A stretch of 64,000 bases of DNA from Acanthococcus lagerstroemiae (GCA_031841125.1 CM063106.1:6076001-6140000), one strand, 5' to 3'. Positions 1-13,630 are shown, numbered from the stretch's first letter. Program-made: numbers and translations. The notes: generated by a model not told the origin, from the letters alone.

Positions 1-200
1 GTTCCTGTTTTGTGCCCTCCTTCGCTAGATTAGCCGCGATCACGTTCCCTTTTATGCCGCAGTGCCTCAGTATCAGTAGTATGGTGACACGATTCTCCTA
101 AGCGAGGGTGTATGATTTGTTAATGCAGTTCGCCACCAGCAAGGATGTCATTTGATGTGCTGATGGTGCTTAATAGCCGTTTGATTATTTGTATAGATAG

Positions 201-990
201 TGTGGTGGGACGTATGACGATGCACGCATGCCAAAGTGGCCCTATGATACCGCACCCCCGGCCCCGGAAACTACCCTTTCGAGTATCGCATCAGTAGCCG
301 GAGGGACGCTTTGAGGCCGGGCCCGAGCCTTCATTTCGCAGTGCCGCAACCGGTGCGCGCATCCTGCAAGGGCTACCATGGGATTCCGTACTGACCGAGG
401 TCCGCGCTCCCTGAACACTCGTTTGGAATTCAGGTCCCCCACAGCCGAACGCGGTGCCTCTTCATTCACCCCTCACCTTCTCGTCTTGGTACTCGTGGCG
501 ACGCAGGCAGGTGGTGACAACGGGGGAGCCCTACCGGGGTGGGGAGTCCGCAGCGCCGCTGCAGTAGCTCTTCTCTAGGGTGGTACAGAGTTTTCCTGTT
601 CGATGGCGTGGGCCGAGCTTGGTACGTCGGCCCTCTGCCTCGACTACTTCGTCTGCATCTTCCTCTTCATGATGGCCGAGACAAAGGCCGACACCCGGTT
701 CCAACTGCTCCGACTCTTCATCATCTCCGAAACCAGGGTGTCGGCACGAGATGGCTGCTCACGCCATCGTCTTCATCGCTTCTTCCGCCGGTATCGATCG
801 CTGTTGTAGCCGCCCCGCGCTTCTCCTGCTCCCAGGCCTCACACTCGAACAGGATGTGCTAAGGTGTGTCCTCCGCCGTTCGATCACAGTGCGCACACAC
901 GGGGCTCGGCGCTATTGCCATCCAATGTAGGTACGTGCCGAAGCACCCGTGGCCACTCAGAACTTGGGTCAGGTGAAAGTTCAGCTCTAT
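201..990 (-). mobile_element. GC-rich R1-type LINE, 5'-truncated 3' end (copy 1)
   Basis: Read on the minus strand from about 985 this encodes the end of an R1-type retrotransposon protein. LTQVLSGHGCFGTYLHW is followed by a CAHC zinc-knuckle half, an in-frame TAG, then HILFECEAWEQEK. The GHGxFxxYL block followed by Cys-x2-Cys and His-x4-Cys is typical of R1-clade LINEs, where this region binds nucleic acid during target-primed reverse transcription. The internal stop and truncation just upstream of the GHG block make it a dead copy. About 550 bp of 3' untranslated sequence follow and end near TGTGGTGG (plus-strand reading) without a poly(A) tail. The end is defined by comparison with the copies at 13963, 47172 and 63890. 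Plus-strand open frames over 378-862 are antisense to this element. The clade call is by eye. Confidence 0.8.
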
Positions 991-3180
991 CTGTATACAT
1001 ATAAATATGCTTATTTTAACAGGGCCCTTCTATTCGCTTCTATCAATGACCACCGTGATCGCCATATTACTTCTGCTTGGAAGGAAATTCAAAAGTTGAA
1101 ACAGTGGTTGCTGATTTGAGGTCGTATTCATCTTATTTCACCCGAAGGTGTCGAAACCTAAGAAATTGTTGCATGATTTTTGTATTGAGGACGGAAACTC
1201 GCCCAAATGCAGTGCGCTCGTTATTTCTCTATAGAAGGTCGCCGTGTACGATTTTCTCCCGTATTTTAATATTAAAGCTTTCGTGAATTCTCTCGAAAAC
1301 ATCCATTTCATATCTTAATGAATCACGATGTGTCGAAATAATTCATTGATGTTCCACGCTGAGCCTAAACTACTCAAACTTTGACGCGTCGTCAACGCCC
1401 AGGAGTCTATAAAAAGTGAAAAACTTTTCGGTTTTTGTATTTTCGCGAGCGTGAACTTTTAAAAGTGGATATCGCGGAAAGATTTTGAACTATATATAAA
1501 TAAAAACGCGCCTGGAGCATCCGATATTTTTACTTTCACATTTTTGCCAGAAGCCCGAAGAAGAGAGAATGCGATCTCACAATAAATCGAATTTACGTCG
1601 AAAAGCATATCTATTTTTTATCGTTCATTCTGCGCTACGCTGGAAATTCAGTTTATAACATTCTATTCGTTCCGAGTTTTATAGGTTCGCCGAGAACGAT
1701 ATGTTCTTAATATGTGCGCTCTATTTGTGCGTGGTAAAATGAGAATCAATCAAATGTTCGGCACGTGAATAAGAATCCAACATCGCTCAGCTTGAGCATA
1801 ATTGACGTAATTTTCATCAAAGTCTGGCAGGTCTCAAACTGAATTTGCGCGGCTATGCCAGGGCTATATACCTATTTTAGTTTCAGATATCTTTGCCGGT
1901 CCTTTTGCAAGTTCAAATGATGATTAATTGGGTGAGACGAGCACGTCGCAAAAAACCAGCTCTGTACGGCGTTCGCGAATTTTTTTTTTCTTTTTAAGAT
2001 ATAGCGTGGAACAACGCAGCACTTTTTGCGAACGATAATCGAATACTTTTTCAATTGAAGTCAAAGAGATAGCAGTCAGTAAAATTCTCACGTTGGCTGT
2101 AAAAGTGAGGCTACTGAGCTGATCCTTAACAGCAACCTGAGGAACCATGCAATGAACTCTAAAGTCTGAGCACTCAGCATACAGCGATACCTCACACAAA
2201 TGTAATGTAATGTTATTAGGGAGCGACCAAGGAAGATTGTAGAATGTGCTCTTCTACGAATCTCCGGAGCCGGCATTTTTGGCAAATTCATCCAATAATC
2301 AGCAAATTAAAAAGACTGTACATTCACCAACATCGACTTTTTTTTTAAGGGTTGAAAATTCAAAAACTTTAGCACCCTTTTTTCATTCTCGCGTGTTGTA
2401 GACCCATTTTAGAGGCAGCAAAGGCGTGACCAGATGGTTCTTCTGAAAAGTTGGAAACACTGACCTAAAACTAGCCTAAATTAACCTAAAGTTTTCCAGT
2501 CACGAAATTACTATGGCAAATCGAAGTATACCGAGTTGTTTTTCTGCTTTCTTTGACGACTTTGAAATGACCTAACAATTGGAAATATAAGATCCTCAGA
2601 TTTGGTAAACTTGAAGAATATTGAAGAACTATTCTGTTTTCTTTGACGATCTCAGAGATATGTAGAAGAGGCAGTGAGAACGATTTATTGCTGCTTCAGA
2701 AGAAAATATTAAAGTTAGAAAGGTTTCCTAAATTGAAGCCTTAAGAATCTTAAAAAAGCCTGCTAATACTCATAGTTTTTCAATGAGATTCAGGGAATCC
2801 CAAATGAGTGTGAGAGTCTTGAAAGACGCAACTCCCCCTTCTCTTACCCTATCTCTCTCCCTCCCTCCTTCCTTTCCTCCTTCCCTCCTTCGATGAGGGA
2901 AAAAGTCGGATAATATTGCGACGAACATTGAAATTTTCTAAAAATCATCACCCAATAATTGATAAGTGAGTTGAAAGGATTTGACATCGTACCTTGAGGA
3001 GTACTTCTAATCTCATAGTTCAAAAATAAAAAGTCAGCAGTACAAACTGTTCGAAATGTCAAGTCTTTTTTCTTAACAACTAATTCACTTACCATAGTGG
3101 AAGCAAAAAAATGATCTAAATACTCAGAAGGAGGGGATTAATGAAACAACAACTATTGTCTTACTTGGAATTGTCCATTA
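991..3180. other. Unannotated AT-rich sequence
   Basis: No coding region, RNA gene or recognisable element was found. Short open frames here have no domain signature and sit in low-complexity sequence. A pyrimidine-rich CCTT/CT tract lies at 2851-2891. Short T and A runs are common. Confidence 0.5.
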
Positions 3181-3580
3181 CACTACAGAACAATTTGAGA
3201 TTTTGTGAAAAAAACAATGACAGGAGAACATATATAATTCGATAAGTATTTTCCATAAGTAATTTAATGCCGATGTTACTTTTTGGATTATAGTTCATTT
3301 TTTTCTCTTAGCTCCTATCTTAAATGCGAATTTTAGTATCATCAAGATGATACCACTGGTTAAACAACTATGCGTGTTCAGTATATTGTTCAGTATCGGT
3401 GTAGCTATTCGTGGACGACAAAAAGGAATAAAATGAGAAAAATTTGATGCAATTTTCATTTTGAATATAGAAACGAGAGATTCTCGAGAAAAATGGTCAA
3501 CGCCATTGTCTTCAGCATTCAAAATATAACTAAAATCACGTAATCCCATCCCATTGTTTTTTGTATGCTGTTGTGTAGTG
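3181..3580 (+). mobile_element. CACTA-type MITE, copy 1 (non-autonomous DNA transposon)
   Basis: This 400-bp element starts CACTACAGAACAA and ends CTGTTGTGTAGTG, so the termini are inverted repeats of 13 bp with two mismatches. It is flanked by TTA on the left (3178-3180) and TTG on the right (3581-3583), a probable decayed 3-bp target duplication. A diverged full-length copy lies at 30925-31319 in the same orientation. CACTA termini with 3-bp duplications are the hallmark of the EnSpm/CACTA superfamily. No transposase is encoded, so it would have moved with a transposase supplied elsewhere. A minus-strand open frame across it (3295-3732) is a chance frame spanning element and flank. The superfamily rests on termini and duplication length only. 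Confidence 0.8.
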
Positions 3581-3583
3581 TTG

Positions 3584-5479
3584 TAGGATGGCTCCTTGGA
3601 TTCGCTACCGCTTTTTCTAGTTGTTAATTTAGCATTTTTTAATTTTAAAATTTGAATCCGCTCCTTCAGCAAAAGAAAGTCACTACTATACTTCCGCACA
3701 CAAGCAGATTGCATCTGAAAGAAGAATTCCAAAATATACGGGTTGACTCGTTTTAGTATAGCTAGAAATCAGTTCGAAGAAGTTTCCAAAAGAAAAGTGC
3801 AATTATTTTTTGTTCTTTTTGTTTTCATTTTACATATGATCAGAGAAATCTGGTAATTTCTGGAGTGGGGAGTGTTTCTCAAAGATCCGTCCGTAGCTAT
3901 GACATCGCAGGAAGGAGGACTGAAAAACACATAGAAAAATTAAGGTTGAGTAAGATAAGCAAAAAAGAAAAGAAAAAATGAAAGAAACTAGAACTACACA
4001 GACTAGACTGAGAAAGAAGACCAAAAAGACGTAAAGTCAAACAAGATCCAAAATCAAAAGCTGCAAAAGTCCGACAAGTAAAATTACTCATCGATGATTA
4101 ACCACTGAAACATAATACGAGTATGATTAAATAACGATTCGGAACCAAATCCGGGACAGAGAAGATCAAAACACATAAGATTAAAGCTGAAACGAACCGT
4201 AACAAGGTTAATGAAAACAAGAAGATACATTTACACAAAAACTGAAGGCACCAAGAGAAACAACTGATCATTAAATAAAAAAACAAATATCAAAAAATAC
4301 AAGTACCAAACCAAAGTAAAACATGAAAAAAAAATGAGAACCACAAATTTTAGGACATAAAGGAACAAGAGCAGATGAATTAAGTCTCAAACCATCGCAA
4401 GTAGGAAAGAAAGAAAGAAAGAAAAAAAAAAACGATAGCTAAAAATGACGAATGGAAACCAGAAAAAGACCGAACCACGGCCGTAACGAATATATTGGGG
4501 AAGCGAGAATCAAAAATTTTCCAATTATTGAAAGGGAAAAATCAAAAATTTTCCAAACTTTAAACCAATAAAAAATTTTGTAAAATGCGTGAATTTTCCT
4601 CCTCTGAAAGATTATTGACGGGAGAGGAGTTTTTCCATCCTGACTGGAGCCCTAGATAGAACTAAAATGATAAAGAAAAGCTAAGTTAAGACCAGACCAA
4701 TATCAATAATACTAAAGCCCGTAAGAATCAGAAATAAATATAACAGTAACAAGACAAAGACCAACATTTAACAACACTAGAAAACACCAAAAATCACAAA
4801 ACTAATTTACAGGGATGAAACTATAGGTATATGGAAGGGGGTAACTTCCTCCCCCCCCCCCAATAATTTGTCATTCGGCAAATTTTGAAACTGTTCATCT
4901 GAATTTTTCATTTTTTGGGAACGTTTGTTCGTTCGTATATATATTTTTTCAATTAAAAAGTATTGTGATTGAAAAATCAGCAAGTTTTCAATTTTTCACA
5001 AATTTTGTCGGTGAATCATTAGTTCTTACAAAATATTTGTCGAAAAAATTTCTCTTCTCCTTTCCAGTGGCGAATCCAAGGGGTGGCATGGGGTACATGG
5101 CCCCCTTAGTTGACAATTTTAACGAAATAATAGGAAACAAGGAACAAAAATGATGAATTGTACCCTCATTATACGCCACAAATGTATAATAACGCATCTA
5201 TATATTCGTCATTGTATATCCTACATTTGATAGAATATTTTTTCGGGAGCACCCCTGCCCCCTCACCCCTGCCAACATAAAAGCAACAGCTAATCAGTAT
5301 AAATCGTCTCTACTGTACCCCCCGCCCCATCTCCTTTTTCTAAATCCGCGCCTGCTTCTCTCCCCCCAAACTGAAAATCAAGTATTATCCCTGTTAATTT
5401 ATAAATCCAGAAAGACGAATAAACACCAAAAATCAACAAGTGATGACGAACAAAAAAGTACCTGGAGAAACAGAACAAG
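3584..5479. other. Low-complexity AT-rich sequence with short degenerate words
   Basis: From about 3930 to 4800 the plus strand is strongly purine and A rich. Loosely recurring words such as ACCAAAA, AGACCAAA and AACAAG occur at about 10-14 bp spacing. A run of eleven C residues lies at 4851-4861. At 5060-5260 there is a G-rich/C-rich segment typical of degraded inverted-repeat elements, but no termini could be defined. No gene was seen. Confidence 0.4.
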
Positions 5480-5866
5480 TAATATGAGTATGATGATAAT
5501 AAGGTTATCAGTCTTACGACAGACCGGTTTGATGCAGCTCTCCATTTCTTCCTATCTTGTGCGAATTCTTTCATTTTGCAACAACACTTACATTTGACAT
5601 CCTTGATTATTTGCTGAACATACTAGAATCTTTGCCGACCCACCCAATTCTTTCCTTCCACTCTCCCTTCTAGCAACAGTGATATTATTCCCGGTTGCCT
5701 CAAGTTACGACCTACTAGTTTATTTCTCCTTCTCTTCAGACAGTTCCAAATATCCATTTTACCTCCTACTCTGTTAAGTACTTCCTTATGTCTTACCTTA
5801 TCCGTCTGTTTGATGCTAAGTATCTGTCTACAGCCCCACGTCTCGAAAGCTTTGATCTTTAGAACA
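5480..5866 (-). mobile_element. RTE-type LINE family A, C-terminal and 3' end fragment
   Basis: The minus strand encodes KIKAFETWGCRQIL, then TDKVRHKEVLNRVG, LEGRVEGKNWVGRQR and MKEFAQDRKKWRAASNRS. This is the conserved order of the C-terminal tail of RTE-type retrotransposon proteins (an AFEMW..RRML-like block, the EVL.RVG block, the EGKR.RGR block and the closing D..WR.A.N motif). A frame change is needed between the GR block and the closing block. The first part matches the fragment at 27011-27250, and the closing block matches the plus-strand stub at 43515-43650. The element is 5'-truncated just upstream of the AFETW block and ends near a TCATCATA/TGATGATAA-type tail. It is not functional. 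Confidence 0.8.
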
Positions 5867-8800
5867 AGTATAATATATGAAAACAAAAAAAAACAAAACA
5901 AATCACGATCAAAAAAGACCAAAACAACTCAAATTCATCAAATACAGCCAAACAAGAATTAATAATAGGAAAATCTGCTAGATCAACAAAATGAGAAAAT
6001 GCCGGTACAAGATCAGTTAATGAAAATATTTGCCAAGTCAGAACGAAAACGTACCATAAACGTGGAAACTAACCAAAAGAATACCAAAAGCGACTGAAGT
6101 AAAACTATGTACAGCTACAAGGTTTATATATTATGAAGGTATAAAAAACCAAAATGCGAAAAATTAACGCCGAAAAATGCTCAAACCACCCGCCGCTGGA
6201 AATATTTGGAACACGAGATCAGAGCAGCACTGGCATAGCTAGAATGCCATTGTAGAAGGACTCTTAGCGAAAGCGAAATTTAAACATTTTCCTGTCCGTT
6301 GAATTTTCATTATTATGAAGGATTCATCTCTGAAACCATTTCCTTATAAATATACAATTTTCCTACTGGTTTTATCTGTTTCATTTCGGAATGAATGAAA
6401 CTAATGTGAATCTAGGTTTGGAGCAAAAGCAGAAAGATGAGAACTTCAGTCTAAACTTCGTTCAAAGAAACTCGGACATTGAGTAAATAATATCTCATTC
6501 GTAGTCATACCTGTAAAAGTTAGTCTAAAACGAAAAAATTAACTGGAACAATCTTCCTAAGATCCTAAAGATTTCCTTCAACCCCTTTGCCTGTATCTAT
6601 GTCGAAAACGTGGTACAATCAAAGAAGGAAAGTCACTAGTTTTTATGTAGTTCGAAATGAGGTTGTGTAGCTCTTCTACAACGTTCACTTTTCGAATTCT
6701 CTGCACATTTTGAAGGTCCTATTCGAATGACATTAAAATAGCTCGTAAGCTGGGCTGGAACGATGAGATTTAGTGCCACAGTACGTTACCGGTAAAATAA
6801 AATACAGCCAAGAAAGCACAGTTATTTCCAGCAAAAGTAGGTCAGTTATCTATTTTTCACCCAATCCAGCCAGATTGGTCGGCAAACATCTGATGTGGCT
6901 TGAAAAAAACTGAAATGCCCTCCACTGAAAAGTTTTTTGTGCGACTGCATTAGAATCCTAAACGTTGCTTTTTTGGTAGACCGGAATACGTGGCTCTGCG
7001 CCCGCTTTTTGCGTTTAAGAAGTACTTTTAAAAAGCGTTGTTTCATCCGAGAATAAAGCGGCAGAGGAAATTTAAAAAGTTGAATGCCTTCGCTACGTTC
7101 TTAGAGTAAGGTGAATTTTAAGTTTTTATCATAAAGCAGCACGTCGCGTCGGCGTCGCCTCACGAAGAATTGCAAAATGTAATTTCTTTTTAACTTATTC
7201 CTCTAACATCGTTATCCTGCAGAAGGCTTCGACTTCATTATTCATAAAATTGTAGAATCTAAAAGTAGCGTTGCAAATCACGAAGGCGAGAGAAAATCGG
7301 TTGTTTGAAGTACTATTTTCATTGCAATAATTGCGGACGGTATGATGGAAACGAATGAAAATGTGGAAGAAGGTCCAACATAAGTCGCAGGCTCTATAAA
7401 TTTGATCAATAAGCAGGGACCTATCGGAAATACTTCGTTCGGAAGTGGTGCCCTGATACTTCGAGCTACAATGTGTAGTTTTGCCAACTTGGGAACTTTT
7501 GAAATTCTCACGCAAAAACAGAAAATAAAAGAAAATCAATACTATAGTTTCGTGAACCGATTAAATAACACTCTGAATTTCTCAACTGTCACTCGCTAAG
7601 GACGATTCTGCGAACTGGTCAACGTATCTGAGGAACAGTGTACTTCCTTCTTTATTGAAACTTAGTCATTTTCCATTTTCTGACGAGTGTCACACTTTCT
7701 GAGCTAAATACGAAGTTGCGAGTTTGTTTTAGTTATTCATTAGGTAGTTGAGTAAGCAGTGGTATTATATTCTTTACTGCCTTGACGAAACTTGATACGG
7801 ACTACACGTGTTAAAAACTTGGTAGATTTTTAGAGTTTGCGTATTCTGGCCCCAGTTTAATCAAACATTTGGAAATCCAGCTATCCTCAAATATTGACTT
7901 AATATGCATCAATCGCGTTGCCTCGATCCACTGATCATAACTTGTAATACATTAAAGTGAAATATAATAGGAATTCAGCTCGCAAATGATTAGTAAATTT
8001 CTATTCCAGGTTGTATTCCAAGTGCCGGAATTAAATATAATCTTGGCGAGGGGATCAAAATGAATCGACTGATGTACAATAATTTGAAATTTGGAGATGC
8101 AGATTAGGGCCATATACAGGATTCAAGTAAGAAGTGTGTTCTGCTATTAGGATAAATTTTTCTTGATGGGGGGGGGGGGCTAGAAATACCCCAAATTTAT
8201 CCAATATTGTTCACATGTATATGACAAAAATTTCAATATTCTTTTAAACTTATTTTCATACTTTTTACAAAAAATGTGACAGATCCACACTCCTTTCCGT
8301 CTCAACCCATAATTTTTCATGTTTTTTTTTTGTTTTTTTTTTGGCCAACCCCGTCAGTACAGCTCTGATACAGATACATGAGAGAGGCACTGAGAGCAAT
8401 TGCTGGACCCAGAAAAAAATACTGAAGTCAGAAATGCTTCGCAAGTGACATAATCTTATATACGTGCAAAAATAACAGAGTTGGAATTAAATATTCTTTC
8501 ACTAACTTACCTCGCGGTCTATATAGCCCTGTTCCACTTTCTCGTCCTCTTTATACAAATTTTATTTATTTTTTCTTAGGAGTGGATTAGCACATTTCGG
8601 AGGCTTTTAGTATTTTTTTTTTTTGGGGGGGGGGGGGGAAGATAATTTCTCATTCTATTTATGCGAATGTGTTTCATAAAATCTTAAACGAGCCTGGTAT
8701 TATGAATGTTACGTAAAAGTGAAAGATTCTCGAAAGTCTTCAATGAGCTCTCAAAAGTCATAGTGAGAATTAAACCAGCCAAAAAAAGTCTTTTGGAGTC

Positions 8801-11800
8801 TTAAGCAAATATTCAAAGATTTTGAATGAGTCTTGAATAGGTTTATACGGTCTTGAAAAATCTCAATATGTCATGATCAAGTCTTGAAGAATCCTGATCA
8901 AGTCTCGTAGAGTCCGAAAAAGTCTCTATTCAGTTTAGGTCCTAAGAGTTGTTAACGAGTCTTGGACGGTATCTGCAAATTTTAAAAAGTTTAGAAAAGT
9001 CTTAAAGATCATTTATACTTCCTTTGACACAAATCTGGGAAAATCAGGGAGGAGAGTTAAAGATTTAGTTTCAAGAATCTTAGCGAGTCGTATACGAATT
9101 TTGAATTGCTGTAAAAATGATGAAATCAGGGACGTGCCAGTGGCAGAGGAGGGGGAGCTGGTTGGCAAATTTAGTGAACAACAATTCAAAATTGTACGTT
9201 GATTTTCTTCTTTTTTTTTTGCTCACTGATTTTGAAAATAATCAGTATTTCTGGTAGAGAAATTTGACAAAATTACATTTTTACCCCCCCCCCCGCTCCA
9301 AAAAGTTGCTTCAGTATGTCTATATCTGCAGTCTGCATTGTGTTTTCAAAATTCATAATCAAATTGGGGGACATACAGCTTTTGAACAGTTTTAGCGAGT
9401 CTTAAATAATTTTGGAAAAACTCTTGAGAGTGTGAAGAATCTAAAAAATTATTCCATGAGCATCGAAGATTGAGAATTTCTCCCCCTCTCTGGGTGAAGG
9501 AAGACATGAGATGATATTGTGATTCTGAGAATCCTCCAAACTCTTCATGCAGCTGAGAATCCAGCGAATGATAGGAATCTGACATCATATTTTAATAGAT
9601 ACTTATTTTCAATGTCAGTTAGAAAATAGTCAGTAGTACAAATACTTCGAAAATCTAAGTACATATTTCTTTTTATTTATTATCAGTTACCATCATGAGG
9701 GTGATGAAACGATCGAAATACTCGAAGGAGAAGGTTGATGAAATTATAACTCTTCTTTCAGATTTTGAAATGCCGTTTTCTGGATTTGCAATTGACGTTT
9801 GATGAGTTGGATCTGCTAACCTCCGTACCCTTCGCCGAAATATGAATCTGAATATGCGAGCTGTAAATATTGCAAAATTCACAAAATGTTTACACGTCTT
9901 ATTTTTGAATCAGCAGGTACTGTTTGTACATTACTGTCCACTTTCCCTTCCATAAGTTGTCGAAAAGTGTTTCTGAATTAATCTTTGTTCGAGTTTTTCT
10001 TAAGAACAATCCATATTCGTTGACTAACTATCAAAAATCCATTTTTGAGGTCTGTCACACTTCCTAGGAAGGAAAACTCTAGTAGGATTCCACAGAATAC
10101 TTGGGACATTCATCTGTTGATCTTCTATGTCGAATTTCCGCTTTACATCATAATTTGTCAAACTTGGCTTTTTCTCCTTTTATTTTTCTGCGCTCTTATT
10201 CAGCCGCGTCGTTTTTAAAAATACTCTTAATTAGTTTCCATCAAATCACATTTTTTTCACATAGCCGAATAAAGAGACAGCTAAGAGCGTTTACTTGCTC
10301 ATCAAAATATGGAGTCAGGTATACTTTTACTTCCGCATTTTCCAATCAAGGCTTCCTCAATTTTAAACCAGTACATTATTAATAGCCAACGAAAATAGCA
10401 GTTTCAGTGCCACCTTGGGAAGCAACTTGCGACGAGGGAATGCGAAGTTGACGTTTTCTGACTTACACGAGCACCATCAGAGGAACGCGCGTGGAGTGTC
10501 GGGTGTGCCGATCTTGCGAGTTCCTCTTAAAAATTTAAACCTCTCTACCCATCCAGAGAAAGGTGAGCGAGGTATAGAGAAAGAATTCACAAAGTGGTCG
10601 AATCTCTACGTAAAAATCGGTTTTATCCGACGTTAGCACACACGATTCGAAAAAAAACAACAAAAAAAAAACAATTCGATCGAAAATAATAACATTTTTC
10701 CGTTTTCGTTTTTTCTTTTTTTCGGAAAATAATAATTTAAAAGTGTAGCGAGGAATTTGATTAATGTCTCGTTCAACCGAAGAACTCTCTTTAACCGGCG
10801 CGTCCGTGGAATAATAATTCTGCGAATGCCACCTAGTTATATAATTCTAGGTGATATTTTCCAAATTGCCTGATAATTCCACTTTTCTTATTCGCAGCCA
10901 ACATGGCAGGCACGGGAGAGGAAAATTTATGTTGGCTGTAAAGCGCCTAGTCGGTGTCACATTCGTCATAAATTCTACATTTTCACTTCTTTCCCAGACA
11001 AATCACGTTGGTTTTCCCAAAGCTATGAAATTTTCATGAACGATAAAAGCTGCGAGCGAACTCTCAAGTTGAGGTGTTTTTATATCGCGAACTAGAAGCG
11101 AACGAAGAAAAAAAAAAAAAAAAAAAACAAGACAAAAATAGAAGGGAAAAACGGACAAGGTTATAAAAACGTAAGAAAAAAAGGAAACGCGGAAAAATGC
11201 AATAAACGAAGTGAGTCTATTACAGCGCTATTTGAAAAAAAAGAAGAAAACGCCATGGTGCTAATATCCATTACGTATACACGCATCGAAATATGAAACG
11301 AATGAGATAGTAGGGGAGAGTTGCCTAAAGTGGACTGTTTTAATTTTGAACCTGCCGTTCTCAGCTGCATTTGACTAGAATTCAAATTGGAGTTTGTCAT
11401 CATGATATGTCATTGTTTGGCTGCATTGCGAACGCGAGAAATTAATGGTGGTCCAAATTTGGTGCCGGTCCAATATTGGCAACTTTCCCCCATGGAAGCA
11501 GATATTTATATTAGGCTACGCATAAACGTGGGATGTATCAACGTTTGCGAAAAAATTCGTTTCTAATGTATACACCAACGACGGTTGATTCTGACGAGTG
11601 AAATTTCGTTGAAAATTTGTACGCTAGAGAAAAACGGATAGGCAGCATCCGTTCTACATACTACGGCAGCAAATATACGCTAGCCCAGTGAAAAACAGAT
11701 TACTTTGAAAGTGTTCCCAGCCAAAAGTACACATACTCGTGCATGCCGGATAGAAAAGCTAATCGACGTGACCCGAAACCAGAAAGTTTATCTAAGGGAT

Positions 11801-12639
11801 GTGTCGCAAATTATCAATCTGCGTTCGGAGCGTGACGTTGCCGGTCCAATGGTGCTTAAGATGTATATCGACAAGACAAATGATGTAAAGTAATCACTTC
11901 TGAATCATGAAACAGAAACAGCAGATACGTTTTCGACTCGGGTTCTACGTAAATGACATGTTCTACCTGGTCCTGACTTCAAAACACTAACAACTGAGTT
12001 TTATAGAGGACATAATTTCGACAGAGTGCTTTATTTCCGAAAATGCACCGAAGCTGTTTGTTACCGGGTACCGAGAAGCCAGTCCTGTAGCCAAATGTAA
12101 TCAATCGGCAGAACATCCTTATGATGAGTAAGCTCCCTTTATCATCCCGAAACTTGCTTTTCAGTGGGGGAATGATTTTACATCACCAAGACATAAAGAG
12201 TACAGAATATCTACCGGTTATACTACAAGTCATACAAAAGTCGTACCGTTGAGGTAGTGGTCACACAAGTCGTAAGTCATTCAAGTCGTAAGTCCTACAA
12301 CTGCTTCTTCTTACTTAAAATATCAAAATATGGCCACATTGAAAAATTGAAAATTATTTTCTTTGTAACATTCATTGTAATAATTCGTTCGTTATTATTT
12401 AATCATTAAGTTTCTTCAAAGTTTTTGTTTGCAATCAGCATGTTTTAAAATTTTTTTTTCTTGTGGAATTTCTGTTCGGGCGTGAAAATAGTCCGAAAAA
12501 AGGTCATACTATCTAAATCTAAATACCTTTATTGAGAATTAGGTACATTGGGTATTTTCCTCCTACTTATTCTAATCTAATTTCTAATCTTTGGCCCATA
12601 GAGAGCAAATAAAAGTCGTCTGTAGTTGCTCCCATTTGT
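5867..12639. other. Long unannotated AT-rich stretch with low-complexity patches
   Basis: No host gene or element with a recognisable protein was found in this stretch. Visible features: A-rich degenerate words (ACCAAAA, GATCAA) at 5880-6100; twelve G at 8168-8179; a junction of twelve T and fourteen G at 8613-8638; a field of recurring GAGTCTT/AAGTCTTGAA words at about 8730-9010; eleven C at 9284-9294; twenty A at 11108-11127; and a small direct repeat of CAAGTCGTAAGTC near 12272 and 12287. Segments 10400-10800 and 11500-11900 look more complex but hold no supported coding signal. Confidence 0.45.
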
Positions 12640-12848
12640 ACCTGTTTCTGACTATACTCTGAAAATTTTTATTCGATAAAAATAGGTCAATATCGTCTCT
12701 CCATCCAGTTCGTTGTCTTTTTGTTTTTCTTTTTCGGTGTAAAAAATACCGAAACGTAGTTTTATGTCTACCAGTTATCTTTTAACCTCGCTACATGCCC
12801 CGTCCATTTCCATTTTAGTCATCTTCTGATGACTCTGTTTATGTCCAT
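12640..12848 (-). mobile_element. RTE-type LINE family B, C-terminal fragment
   Basis: Read on the minus strand from about 12848 this gives MDINRVIRR, a one-base or stop interruption, then LKWKWTGHVARLKDN and later TTNWMERRY. The LKW.W.GHVAR block followed by a T.W.DD-like block is conserved near the C-terminus of RTE-type LINE proteins. It continues the reading of the larger RTE-B fragment at 13711-15032, from which it is separated by the inverted-repeat-bounded segment at 12849-13630 and a poly(A) block. Several stops make it a pseudogene. Confidence 0.6.
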
Positions 12849-13630
12849 GTTAGCGGCAACTTGTGAAATTCAGACATTTTATGCAGTGACTAGGTATATA
12901 ATAAAATGCCTAGTCATTTTAGACAAATTATAGAAACATTCACTATCGGCGTAGGAAATATTTAAAATGACTGGTATCATATGAAATGACTAACAGGTGT
13001 CCGGCGAACTGTATAATTACAAATTTCAATAAAATGACAATTTAAAATTAAAGTAAAAACATAAAACGAAATGAGTGGTTCATGAATAAAAAAAGTAGGT
13101 GTGAGTATTAAAAAAGAAGTTGAAATGCCCTCATTACTTATTACTGCAAGAACGTTGGCTGTGACACCTACTATTACAGAAGACATTAGCGTGACATTTG
13201 CATCGCATAATTTACATCTCGTAGTACTGGTGCAATCGCAACGTATAAAAATATATGGAAATTTAGTACTATTTGGCCCCAATTTCGGTTTGAAGTGCTT
13301 CGAATGGATGGCTTCAGTGGTAAGGGGCTTACAAGGTGTTAAAAGGGAGTCCAAAAATGTTTTCTTCTTTTTCCCGATGCTGGAATTCAGTTAGTTCTTG
13401 ATTTTGACTCGCTCAAGATGTCACTAGAGCAGTTGAATCTCCACTTTTGGTTTGTGTTCGAGATGGTAGTCAATTTATAGGTATTGCCAACGTGGGTTTA
13501 GTCACTTAACCAAATGACTCGCCTTTGGTGAGTCATTTTATAAATTGACGGCTTTCACACTGCGTATCCGACAGTTAACATAATGCCTCGGCATTTCATT
13601 GAATGACGGATTTCACAATTTTCTGTTAAC
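12849..13630. mobile_element. Possible foldback-type DNA element
   Basis: The segment is bounded by inverted repeats of 21 bp (12849-12869 and 13610-13630) that agree at 17 of 21 positions, with TTGTGAAAT as the identical inner part. Its subterminal regions are full of small palindromes built on AATGACT/AGTCATT. One has 12-bp arms at 13512-13523 and 13527-13538 (one G-T pair) around a TTT loop. Another has 8-bp arms TGACTAGG/CCTAGTCA near 12882-12909. AATGCC/GGCATT lies near 13582. No transposase is present. AT on both sides is the only candidate target duplication, which is weak. The left boundary abuts RTE-B coding sequence, so it may be off by several bases. Confidence 0.4.

Noticed and set aside
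378..862. Plus-strand open frames in GC-rich sequence
   Set aside because: They are antisense to an R1-type LINE C-terminus and 3' UTR. Some similarity between copies reflects the shared repeat, not coding.
3295..3732. 145-codon minus-strand open frame
   Set aside because: It runs from flank into the CACTA MITE and stops outside it. The sister MITE copy does not keep the frame.
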